From contig JAHIQC010000045.1 in assembly GCA_018902765.1 (NCBI GenBank), forward strand, positions 1 to 8,671: a DNA stretch of 8,671 nt, written 5' to 3'. The stretch comes from Actinomycetota bacterium (GTDB lineage: Bacteria > Actinomycetota > Coriobacteriia > Anaerosomatales > JAHIQC01). How positions within the stretch are numbered: the stretch's first letter is position 1; each line of letters opens with the position of its first letter. The notes beneath the pieces are model-generated. The model made no database searches and had not been told where the DNA came from. It saw only the letters and a program-made list of their open reading frames with translations. Below are positions 1 to 5,853 of the stretch, in pieces. The translations under genes were made by a program, and so were the position numbers.

Positions 1-616
1 GCATGACTTCGACGTTCTCGCGCTGCAGGGCCTCGATCGTCTCGAACAACAACTTGAACGCATCACGCTTCTTCTTGGGTACGTCCACAGACACGGCCGG
101 CGCTCCCGTGGGAGTGCCGATGTCCTCATAATAAATGAACTCATCGCAGTTCGCCGCGAGCAGATCGCTGGTCGAGTCCTTCATGCCAAGGCCGATGACG
201 CTCTTGCCGTTCTCCTTGAGCTTGCTTACGAGTGGCGTGAAGTCCGAGTCACCTGAGACCACGACGAATGTATCGATGTGCATCTTTGCGTAGGAGAGTT
301 CCATCGCGTCAACAACCAGCTTTATGTCAGCCGAGTTCTTGCCGGTCATTCCCCGCTCTGGTATCTCAACGAGCTCAATGCCCAGTTCATGCAAGGGCGT
401 GACGTAGTTCTGAAAACGTCCCCAGTCAGCGTAGGCCTTCTTGGCGACGATCTTGCCCTTCTCAACGAGCCTTTCCAGCACCCGCTTCATATCCAATGGT
501 GTTGTCGGAGCCGTGCTCTTGGCCCTGCCACGACCACCGCGATTATTCTTCTCAGCGCCGAGCGCGAGATTCTCGAAGTCTATGAATACGGCGAGCGAGT
601 GCGCCTCGTCAGCCAT
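1..616 (-). CDS. NYN-domain (LabA-like, PIN-fold) protein, C-terminus beyond window
   Basis: The frame is open from an ATG at 616 to the left edge (205 full codons), so the protein is truncated by the window and not by mutation. The visible part is a complete NYN domain: FIDFEN at residues 11-16 carries the first acidic residue (D13), KNSADIKL at 93-100 the second (D97), and SGDSDF at 121-126 the third cluster (D123, D125). Such acidic residues form the metal site of PIN-like nucleases, so an RNA-directed nuclease role is likely but unproven. A basic Gly/Arg insert (about 26-34) follows the first motif. After a linker ending in KKKRD, residues from about 176 look like the first helix of a LOTUS/OST-HTH domain, a common partner of bacterial NYN proteins; this is inference because the rest is missing. 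A Shine-Dalgarno-like AGAGGGG lies just upstream. The gene is divergent from the glutaredoxin gene. Confidence 0.88.
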   Translation of the reverse strand, partial: MADEAHSLAVFIDFENLALGAEKNNRGGRGRAKSTAPTTPLDMKRVLERLVEKGKIVAKKAYADWGRFQNYVTPLHELGIELVEIPERGMTGKNSADIKLVVDAMELSYAKMHIDTFVVVSGDSDFTPLVSKLKENGKSVIGLGMKDSTSDLLAANCDEFIYYEDIGTPTGAPAVSVDVPKKKRDAFKLLFETIEALQRENVEVM

Positions 617-797
617 GGGAGTCCCCTCTTGAGCGGCGCGGGCCCTTCGCCAGCGCTCCACCAATGATTCTACCACCGCTGGTCGCGGCGGTATCCGGAG
701 GTGCCGATGTCATGCTGCGGCGTGCAACCGCTCACAGGAAGTGCCCGGCGCGGTCGAGGTGGGTACGAACACACAAGCTCGACAAAACGTTTCGGAC

Positions 798-802
798 AGG
801 AG
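798..802 (+). promoter_or_regulatory. ribosome binding site of the glutaredoxin-like gene
   Basis: AGGAG lies 5 nt before the ATG at 808. It decides the start: the same frame is open from an ATG at 664, but the extra 48 residues have no glutaredoxin character and no good ribosome binding site. Confidence 0.75.
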
Positions 803-807
803 CTGGC

Positions 808-1059
808 ATGACCGAGCAGAAACTTCAGATGTACTGCACGCCTTGGTGCGGTGATTGTCGCGCGGCCCGCCAGTGGCTTGAGTCACGGGGAATCGAGTAC
901 GAGGAGATAGACGTCTCGACGGACCTGAGCTTGCGCGAGAAGGCCGCGGCTCACAACAACGGCGAACTCCACACGCCCACTTTCGAGTACGGGGAAGCGG
1001 TGTGTGTCGACTTTAGGCCGGAGCACCTGTGCAAGATCATGGGTATCGAGTACCGCTGA
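808..1059 (+). CDS. glutaredoxin-like thiol-disulfide oxidoreductase (CGDC)
   Basis: This 83-residue protein has the size and order of a single-domain glutaredoxin/NrdH/mycoredoxin. A first strand (KLQMYC) leads to a redox site CGDC at residues 14-17 inside TPWCGDCRAAR, then a helix, a second strand (YEEIDVS), a helix, and the cis-proline segment HTPTF (P57) that packs against the active site. It probably acts in the cytoplasm on disulfides or mixed disulfides; the electron donor (mycothiol, glutathione, thioredoxin reductase) cannot be told from sequence. Additional cysteines at C10, C69 and C78 are present, C10 only four residues before the active pair. It is a single-gene unit, divergent from the NYN gene and convergent with the DUF2680-like gene. 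The start at 808 is chosen by the AGGAG. Confidence 0.9.
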   Translation: MTEQKLQMYCTPWCGDCRAARQWLESRGIEYEEIDVSTDLSLREKAAAHNNGELHTPTFEYGEAVCVDFRPEHLCKIMGIEYR

Positions 1060-1084
1060 GAATGCACGTGCCTTAACAAAGAGC

Positions 1085-1114
1085 GATCGACCCGTCTGGG
1101 CGGACGGGCCGATC
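1085..1114 (-). terminator. probable terminator of the minus-strand DUF2680-like gene
   Basis: A 12-position inverted repeat (1085-1096 with 1103-1114, six-base loop) lies between convergent genes. In plus-strand RNA it has one A/C mismatch (1090/1109), whereas in minus-strand RNA the same position is a G-U wobble, so the stem is unbroken only in that direction. The minus-strand continuation, GCTCTTTGTTAAGG, is U-rich, so it fits best as the terminator of the gene that stops at 1190. It could also act weakly in the other direction. Confidence 0.6.
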
Positions 1115-1119
1115 AAAGT

Positions 1120-1144
1120 CAGGGTGGCGTCCCCTGTTGTTCTT
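1120..1144 (+). terminator. possible plus-strand terminator of the glutaredoxin gene
   Basis: CAGGG (1120-1124) pairs with CCCTG (1132-1136) across a seven-base loop and is followed at once by TTGTTCTT. The stem is only five base pairs, so strength is doubtful, but the U-rich tail and position 60 nt after the glutaredoxin stop are right for that gene. Confidence 0.4.
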
Positions 1145-1189
1145 AACGATGACCGCACCGAACGGGTTACGGCCTTCTTTGGGGAATTT

Positions 1190-1726
1190 CTACTCCGCCG
1201 GGGTCACGCACGCTGCGCCGCAACCGCCCGCTTGGGCGCCTGCCCCACGACCGCCCATGCCAGCTCCTCGGCCGCCGCCCATGCCGCCGCCCCTACCGCC
1301 AAGCTCAGCGGAGTTCACGCGTTCGTTGACCCGTGCGGTCATGCGCTCAAGAACCTCGGCCTTGGTGGCCTCTGTGATGGTGCCATCGGCTACCTTCTGA
1401 TCGAGGATCTGCTCGCGAGCGGATAGCGACTTGTCGACCACGGTTGCAGGATCGACGCCCTCCGACTTGGCGATATCGGAAACGGATTCGCCTTCGACTC
1501 GACGATCATGGATGTCGTCGACAGACAAGCACGTGAGATCGGCGAGGATGTCGACCATTCTGGCGCCTGCATCGCGCATCGCCACACCCATTCGCAACCC
1601 GTAGCCGAGCGGCTCTCCGGTTGTGGCGTCGGTAGTCGGGGCGGCCGATGCGATCCCGATCGACCCGAGTATGAGCCCAGCTGCCAGTGCGGCAGCTGCG
1701 AGCCCGATTGCTTTGCTTCTCTTCAT
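1190..1726 (-). CDS. exported DUF2680-like protein with Gly/Met/Cys-rich tail
   Basis: The 178-residue product begins with a classical signal peptide: basic MKRSK, a hydrophobic Ala/Leu/Ile stretch, and a likely ASA cleavage site at residue 28. Residues about 55-140 are helical and resemble the small DUF2680/YckD-type domain, with LADLTCLSVDDI (61-72), then SVSDIAKSEGVD (81-92) and VADGTITEATKAEVLERM (112-129); the position often held by Gly is Cys66 here. The tail (about 142-178) consists of irregular GGRG-x-GMGG units followed by a GGCGAAC segment with C169 and C173. Function is unknown; the Met/Cys content could allow metal binding, which is only inference. The ATG at 1726 is chosen because a GGAGGT lies 7 nt upstream. 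It is the last of seven same-strand genes, but the 134-nt leader suggests its own promoter. Confidence 0.82.
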   Translation of the reverse strand: MKRSKAIGLAAAALAAGLILGSIGIASAAPTTDATTGEPLGYGLRMGVAMRDAGARMVDILADLTCLSVDDIHDRRVEGESVSDIAKSEGVDPATVVDKSLSAREQILDQKVADGTITEATKAEVLERMTARVNERVNSAELGGRGGGMGGGRGAGMGGRGAGAQAGGCGAACVTPAE

Positions 1727-1733
1727 GTAGAAC

Positions 1734-1739
1734 ACCTCC
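1734..1739 (-). promoter_or_regulatory. ribosome binding site of the DUF2680-like gene
   Basis: GGAGGT on the minus strand, 7 nt before the ATG at 1726. It excludes an in-frame GTG at 1735, which overlaps the site itself. Confidence 0.8.
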
Positions 1740-1752
1740 GAGTAGATTCGTG

Positions 1753-1765
1753 CTGTACGGTACAG
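1753..1765. promoter_or_regulatory. perfect palindrome CTGTAC-G-GTACAG, candidate operator
   Basis: This is a perfect 6-1-6 inverted repeat, 27 nt upstream of the start codon of the DUF2680-like gene and 14 nt upstream of its ribosome binding site, a usual place for a repressor operator or the first bases of a 5' leader. The arms are too closely spaced for a normal RNA hairpin, which favours a DNA-binding dimer. I could not match it to a known regulator, nor define certain -10/-35 boxes near it. Confidence 0.4.
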
Positions 1766-1860
1766 TTCGAATATGACCCGAAGGTTTGAATAAGGCGTGA
1801 ACGTCGGATGCGGGAAGCGTGAAACGTGAAGCCTCGCGTCTTAGGCGCGTGCGGCCACAC

Positions 1861-2139
1861 TCAGGGTTTCAACACGGGGAAGGCCGGAACCTTGTGAGCC
1901 CCATACTTCAGCGCGGTAAGCGCCCCGCCCATGAATCCTATGCCGCCAACGAACAGCGCATCATAGCTCCATTGCTTCCCCAGAAACGCCAAACCCACCC
2001 CAACAATGGTGAATATCACAGATGCGACCCAGAACAACCACGAGGGTCGAGTTATGAGGCTGCAGCCCAGCAGAAAACCCAGCGCCGCCCCGGAGCCGAT
2101 ACCGACGACACCCCCCAACACCATCAGCACTGAATCCAT
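1861..2139 (-). CDS. small three-helix membrane protein, unknown function
   Basis: The 92-residue product is strongly hydrophobic, with three probable transmembrane helices at about 4-29, 34-54 and 61-80. Helices one and three are rich in Gly spaced for tight packing (GGVVGIGSG, GGIGFMGG). The short C-terminal tail is basic and Pro-containing (GAHKVPAFPVLKP). I do not recognise a family. An AAAGGA lies 7 nt before the ATG at 2139. The gene follows the GH1 gene by 45 nt on the same strand and may be transcribed with it, but nothing in the sequence links the functions. No strong terminator follows; only a 4-bp CGCG stem (1835-1838 with 1846-1849) is visible. Confidence 0.72.
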   Translation of the reverse strand: MDSVLMVLGGVVGIGSGAALGFLLGCSLITRPSWLFWVASVIFTIVGVGLAFLGKQWSYDALFVGGIGFMGGALTALKYGAHKVPAFPVLKP

Positions 2140-2184
2140 CCCAAGTCCTTTCAGCGAAGTGGTCGACCAGAAGCGTATCAGAAG

Positions 2185-3426
2185 CTATCTCTTCACGGGC
2201 GCAGGCACGGCGTTCTGTCTACAGATGCGCTCGTAGGTTCTGGCACTCGGGCGTACCGTGCGCTTGAGAGTCAGATAGTCGATCGCCACCAGGCCGAAAC
2301 ACGGCTCGAAGCCCTCACGCCACTCGAAGTTGTCGGTGAGTGCCCAGTGGAAGTAGCCGCGCACATCACAGCCCTCCTCGATCGCGCGATGCAACCATTG
2401 CAGATGCTCGACGATGAAGTCCTCGCGCCGCTCGTCTGCCGCGTCGGCAATACCATTCTCGGTGACGATGATCGGCTTTCCGCTGCGCTTGGCCATGCTT
2501 CGGACGGTGTAGTACAGCCCCTTGGGGTAGATCTCCCAGCCCATGTCGGTCTTGGGCAGCGGTCTCATCCCAGTCGGTAGAGCCATGGGATCTCCCGCAA
2601 GCAGCTGTTGCACGGTGGCGCGCGTGTAGTACTGAACGCCCACGAAATCGGAGCGATCCTTCACGTGGTCGATGAAGTAGTAGTTGGCGACCCAGTCGAC
2701 CCATCCGCCCAATAGCCTGTCCCGAAGAGTCGGTCGACCTGGGTGTTTCAGAGCCGTCACATTGACCGCAGCACCGACACGGCACACGGTGTCGAGTTCG
2801 TGAATCGCCTCGTATGCCAATCGATGGGCGCGGACTAGATTGCGCGCCACACGCCACGCCGAGGCCCAGCCCTTGCGCTCCGGAGGCCACATCCCGAACA
2901 AGTAGCCCGCGCTTGCCAACAGCATGGGCTCGTTGATCGTGATCCAGGTATCGACCCACGGCTCCAGCGGCACCACCACCGCGCGCACGAACTCGGCAAA
3001 CAGCGCCGGAGTAGAGGTGCCCTCCCACCATCCGTACGCACCGAGCCAGTGCGGGTTCGTGAAGTGGTGCAGCGTGACATACGGAGAGAGCCCATGCGAG
3101 CGAGCGGACTTCACTACCTGTACATAGTGCGCGATCTCGTCTTGGTCATAGACGCCGCGCTCTCTTTCGATGCGCGACCACTCAATTGAGATCTTGACCG
3201 CAGAAAGCCCGAGGCTCTCGGCTATCGCGAAATCCTCATCAAAGCGGTTGTAGTGATCCGTGGCGCGCCCCGAAAAGTGGCTGTGCGCGACCTTGCCCTG
3301 CTGCTCGAACGCCCACCAGTCATTGTGGCGATTCTCGCCTTCGACCTGATGGGCAGAGATCCCCGCCCCCCAAGTGAAGCCTCCAGGGAAGTGGAGTTGC
3401 CCGTCGCTGTGAAGGGCATCGCTCAC
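2185..3426 (-). CDS. glycoside hydrolase family 1 (beta-glucosidase-like)
   Basis: This 413-residue GH1 (beta/alpha)8-barrel enzyme should hydrolyse beta-linked glucosides or galactosides with retention. The N-terminal signature FPGGFTWGAGISAHQVEG (13-30) includes the sugar-binding Gln27. RATDHYNRFDED and KISIEWSRI (78-86) are typical strands. TLHHFTNP (118-125) holds the substrate His, WITINEP (161-167) the acid/base Glu166, VTENG (321-325) the nucleophile Glu323, and the HWALTDNFEW motif (360-369) the aglycone/sugar-binding Glu368-Trp369. All catalytic residues are intact. The protein is shorter than many GH1 enzymes (about 440-470) and has no signal peptide, so it is cytoplasmic. The start is a GTG whose last bases overlap the TGA of the upstream dehydrogenase, which implies translational coupling. 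Substrate cannot be read from sequence; no transporter or sugar regulator is adjacent. Confidence 0.95.
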   Translation of the reverse strand: MSDALHSDGQLHFPGGFTWGAGISAHQVEGENRHNDWWAFEQQGKVAHSHFSGRATDHYNRFDEDFAIAESLGLSAVKISIEWSRIERERGVYDQDEIAHYVQVVKSARSHGLSPYVTLHHFTNPHWLGAYGWWEGTSTPALFAEFVRAVVVPLEPWVDTWITINEPMLLASAGYLFGMWPPERKGWASAWRVARNLVRAHRLAYEAIHELDTVCRVGAAVNVTALKHPGRPTLRDRLLGGWVDWVANYYFIDHVKDRSDFVGVQYYTRATVQQLLAGDPMALPTGMRPLPKTDMGWEIYPKGLYYTVRSMAKRSGKPIIVTENGIADAADERREDFIVEHLQWLHRAIEEGCDVRGYFHWALTDNFEWREGFEPCFGLVAIDYLTLKRTVRPSARTYERICRQNAVPAPVKR

Positions 3427-4316
3427 GCGCTTACGACCCCACCCTGAGAGTACAGCTCGATCAGTGCCTGCGTGCCCAGATCCGCGCCACCCTCTTCGGC
3501 GAGCCGTTCATAGAGCGACATTGCCAGACTCAATCCGGGAAGGTCGAGCTCCATCTGCTTAGCCGAGTCCAAAGCGATTCCCATGTCCTTGATGAAGTGG
3601 CGCACGTAGAAACCCGGCGCCATGTCGCCAGCGATCATCCGAGGAACGAGATTGGCGAGCGACCAGCTGGCGGCTGAGCCCGCGGTGATGCTCTCGAGGA
3701 CCCTCGATGGATCAAGGCCTGCCGCGCGGGCATAGGCAAGCGATTCGACGGCCCCCAGCATCGCGCCTGCGATCGCTATCTGATTGCACATCTTGGTGTG
3801 TTGCCCCGCCCCAGGCCCCCCTTGTAGAACCACGTTGGGGCCCATCGTAAGAAGCATCGGCTTGGCGGACGCAAAGACCTCAGCATCGCCACCGACCATG
3901 ATTGTGAGCCTCGCCTCGCGCGCTCCGATATCGCCGCCGGAGACGGGTGCATCCAAGGCCTTCAGACCTCGCGTCGAGGCTTCTTGCGCGATGCGCGCGG
4001 CGAGTATGGGCGACGAGGTGGTCATGTCGACAAGAACCGTCCCAGGTGAGGCCGCGGCGACAAGACCGTCAGCGGCCAGATATACCTGTTCGACGTCGGC
4101 CGGATAGCCAACGATGGTGATCACCGCATCGGCGCCATCCGCCACTTCGCCGGGGGTATCGCACCACACAGCACCCGCATCCACGAGGGCCGCGGCGCGC
4201 TCAGGAGTACGGTTGTGCACGCGCAGCGCATATCCGGCCCGCATGAGATGACCGGCCATCGAGGCTCCCATGACCCCTGTGCCGACGAAACCGATCGTGC
4301 TTTGAGAATCAATCAT
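3423..4316 (-). CDS. NAD(P)-dependent beta-hydroxyacid dehydrogenase (HIBADH/GarR family)
   Basis: The 297-residue length is typical of 3-hydroxyisobutyrate dehydrogenases and tartronate semialdehyde reductases. The N-terminal Rossmann motif GFVGTGVMG is at residues 9-17; NRT at 35-37, at the end of the second strand, is the pattern usually linked to NADP(H) preference. The substrate motif DAPVSGG (122-128) and the catalytic lysine K175 with N178 (HTKMCNQ) are intact, followed by the all-alpha C-terminal domain. The enzyme interconverts a beta-hydroxyacid with its semialdehyde; candidate substrates are 3-hydroxyisobutyrate, tartronate semialdehyde, glyoxylate or succinic semialdehyde, and sequence alone does not decide. 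The start at 4316 is chosen by AGGAG at 4327-4323; an upstream in-frame start at 4361 adds 15 residues without family similarity. Its stop overlaps the GH1 start by 4 nt. Confidence 0.93.
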   Translation of the reverse strand: MIDSQSTIGFVGTGVMGASMAGHLMRAGYALRVHNRTPERAAALVDAGAVWCDTPGEVADGADAVITIVGYPADVEQVYLAADGLVAAASPGTVLVDMTTSSPILAARIAQEASTRGLKALDAPVSGGDIGAREARLTIMVGGDAEVFASAKPMLLTMGPNVVLQGGPGAGQHTKMCNQIAIAGAMLGAVESLAYARAAGLDPSRVLESITAGSAASWSLANLVPRMIAGDMAPGFYVRHFIKDMGIALDSAKQMELDLPGLSLAMSLYERLAEEGGADLGTQALIELYSQGGVVSA

Positions 4317-4322
4317 CCCGCG

Positions 4323-4327
4323 CTCCT
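4323..4327 (-). promoter_or_regulatory. ribosome binding site of the beta-hydroxyacid dehydrogenase
   Basis: AGGAG on the minus strand, 6 nt before the ATG at 4316. It puts the Rossmann motif at residue 9, as usual for the family, and rejects the longer open frame. Confidence 0.78.
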
Positions 4328-4373
4328 GCCGAAGAACATCGCAGCCACCGTATAGACGCATGATACCCGAGGC

Positions 4374-5210
4374 CTAGCGCCCACCTCTGGCGAAAACCAT
4401 GCGGCTATAGGCGACCCGAAAGCCGAGCCTGCCGGCGTGTCGGTGAGATGGGTACCCGGGAACAGCCTCAGTCACCGCAAGCGCGCAACCCTTGCGCTCA
4501 GCCGCCGCCAGACGCGCTTCCTGCAATCGCACCTGCAGACCGCGACCACGGTACTTGGGCAACACGACGTCGGCCGAGAGCCACGCCACCCCGTTGCCCG
4601 TCCACAGTTCGCCAGCGGCCACTGGCGTGTCCTGCGAACGTGCCCAGTAGAGCTCGACTCCAGCGCGCTCGGCTATGCAACGAGCGAAACGAATGTCCGT
4701 CTGTGGCGGTGTGTGGCCCTCGTTGAACCCGCGGGCGACCAACTCGGCCCACCTATCGGCGTCATCGGATATCTCTACCGAAGCGAAGGGATCACTGAGA
4801 CTCGGCACTTCCTGACTGACGCCCGCGGATGGCCCGACTCGACGTGCCTGCCCGATGTCCAGAACAAGCACGTCCTCGAACTCCAGGAAATGCATGCCGA
4901 GCGACGCGATCAGCGCGACTGTCTCCGGATCGGAGCCGACCGGAACGCTGACCTCGACCGGACGCTCGCCGACCGCATCCAGAAACTCGCGAAGCGCAGC
5001 GGACTCACGCTCGGTCAATGCCGATTCATCGCCAAGTCCGCTCACGCTAGAAAGCCCGATAGCCGACCCACCGAACACCGCAATGCCGCTACCGATTGCT
5101 CGTGAGTAGACACCTGAGTCCGGATAGCGCCGGCTCGCGATGGCGCAGGTCTCGGCGCGCTCAGCGACCACAAGGCCCTCGAGCCGCATGCGCAAAGCGT
5201 GAGTGCCCAC
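4374..5210 (-). CDS. tandem GNAT-fold N-acetyltransferase
   Basis: The 278-residue protein has a C-terminal GNAT domain (about 145-278) with strand PVAAGELWTGNGVAWLSADV (206-215 core), the acetyl-CoA pyrophosphate loop LPKYRGRGLQVRLQ (217-230; R/G-rich Q/RxxGxG/A type), a following helix, and a C-terminal LGFRVAYSRMVF strand. Residues about 30-118 look like a second, degenerate GNAT half, ending in LGMHFLEFEDVLVLDI, which aligns in kind with the end of the C-terminal half but lacks a clear CoA loop. This two-domain plan is common in actinobacterial GNAT proteins of unknown substrate. The GTG start at 5210 has only a weak upstream GGA; ATG at 5189 is an alternative. The gene starts 13 nt after the flavoprotein stop, so co-transcription is likely. 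The acceptor is unknown. Confidence 0.85.
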   Translation of the reverse strand: MGTHALRMRLEGLVVAERAETCAIASRRYPDSGVYSRAIGSGIAVFGGSAIGLSSVSGLGDESALTERESAALREFLDAVGERPVEVSVPVGSDPETVALIASLGMHFLEFEDVLVLDIGQARRVGPSAGVSQEVPSLSDPFASVEISDDADRWAELVARGFNEGHTPPQTDIRFARCIAERAGVELYWARSQDTPVAAGELWTGNGVAWLSADVVLPKYRGRGLQVRLQEARLAAAERKGCALAVTEAVPGYPSHRHAGRLGFRVAYSRMVFARGGR

Positions 5211-5223
5211 GGCAGCGTCCAGT

Positions 5224-5799
5224 CTAGGCCTCGAGACGATCCAGCAACCACGCCATGTTCTCGCCTAGGCGAGTCATGGTCGACAACCCTTCGACGTCGT
5301 TCTCGACCTCGCCGGCCGCGCCACCAAGTCCCAGGTTCCAGTAGCTCGAGCCGACAACGATCATCTCGCCGATGAGAAACAGGTGATTCATCGTGTCGAG
5401 CGTGTGGATTGCTCCCGCCCGGCGCACGGCAGCAATCGATGCCCCGGGCTTGCGCGCAAACATGTTGCCGTTGGCTCTGGCTACATAGCCCGCTCTGTCG
5501 ATGATCGCCTTCATCTCAGCGCTCACGTCTGCAAAGTACACCGGGGAAGCCAGAACAATGGCATCTGCTCCGTCGAGTGCCTCGATGACGCCGTTGCCGA
5601 AGTCCTTGCGGCCATGACAGCGACGATCCTTCTTTTTGTAGCAAGAGCGACAGGCAGTGCATCCTTCAACGCGATTGGTGGCCAGCTGGATCTGCTCACA
5701 CTCATGGCCAGCCGCACGCAGCGGCACGAACATCTCCTCGACGAGGCGAGCCGTGTTGCCGTCCTTATGTGCCGAACCGTTTACTGCAACCACTTTCAT
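5224..5799 (-). CDS. Isf-like flavodoxin-fold NAD(P)H oxidoreductase with cysteine cluster
   Basis: The 191-residue protein has a flavodoxin-like fold of the NADPH-dependent FMN reductase superfamily. The phosphate loop is NGSAHKDGNTARL (7-19), the flavin loop is SPVYFADVSAEMKAIIDR (about 95-112), and SSYWNLGLGG (about 151-160) is a later flavin-site segment. Inserted after the second strand is C47-x2-C50-x2-C53-x7-C61, which fits the compact CX2CX2CX4-7C motif that binds a [4Fe-4S] cluster in archaeal iron-sulfur flavoprotein (Isf). An FMN plus Fe-S electron-transfer or oxygen/peroxide-reducing role in an anaerobe is therefore plausible, but many relatives have the cysteines and are uncharacterised. 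An AGGAGG lies 8 nt before the ATG at 5799, the best ribosome binding site of the window. It follows degV by 54 nt and precedes the GNAT gene by 13 nt. Confidence 0.92.
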   Translation of the reverse strand: MKVVAVNGSAHKDGNTARLVEEMFVPLRAAGHECEQIQLATNRVEGCTACRSCYKKKDRRCHGRKDFGNGVIEALDGADAIVLASPVYFADVSAEMKAIIDRAGYVARANGNMFARKPGASIAAVRRAGAIHTLDTMNHLFLIGEMIVVGSSYWNLGLGGAAGEVENDVEGLSTMTRLGENMAWLLDRLEA

Positions 5800-5807
5800 A
5801 CCGATTA

Positions 5808-5813
5808 CCTCCT
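5808..5813 (-). promoter_or_regulatory. strong ribosome binding site of the Isf-like gene
   Basis: A full-consensus AGGAGG, 8 nt before the ATG at 5799, suggests a well-translated gene compared with the weak sites of its neighbours. Confidence 0.8.
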
Positions 5814-5853
5814 AATAGGACCCGCAGCCTTTCGACCGCGCGACACGTGGAAT

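Noticed and set aside
278..667. A 129-codon plus-strand open frame
   Set aside because: It lies antisense to the NYN gene, whose minus-strand frame has clear motifs and a ribosome binding site; the plus frame shows no family features.
667..695. Minus-strand TAGAAT as -10 box for the NYN gene
   Set aside because: The hexamer is good, but the -35 position 17 nt away (GATACC) does not match the consensus, so I do not claim a promoter.
664..807. N-terminal extension of the glutaredoxin-like protein
   Set aside because: The extension is Arg-rich with no similarity to glutaredoxins, and AGGAG directly precedes the ATG at 808.
1796..1830. Three copies of CGTGAA at 1796, 1818 and 1825
   Set aside because: Six-base repeats with uneven spacing (22 and 7 nt) in a short spacer can arise by chance; nothing else supports a binding-site array.
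1835..1849. CGCG stem after the small membrane protein as terminator
   Set aside because: Only four base pairs, with no continuous U-tract in the minus-strand direction.
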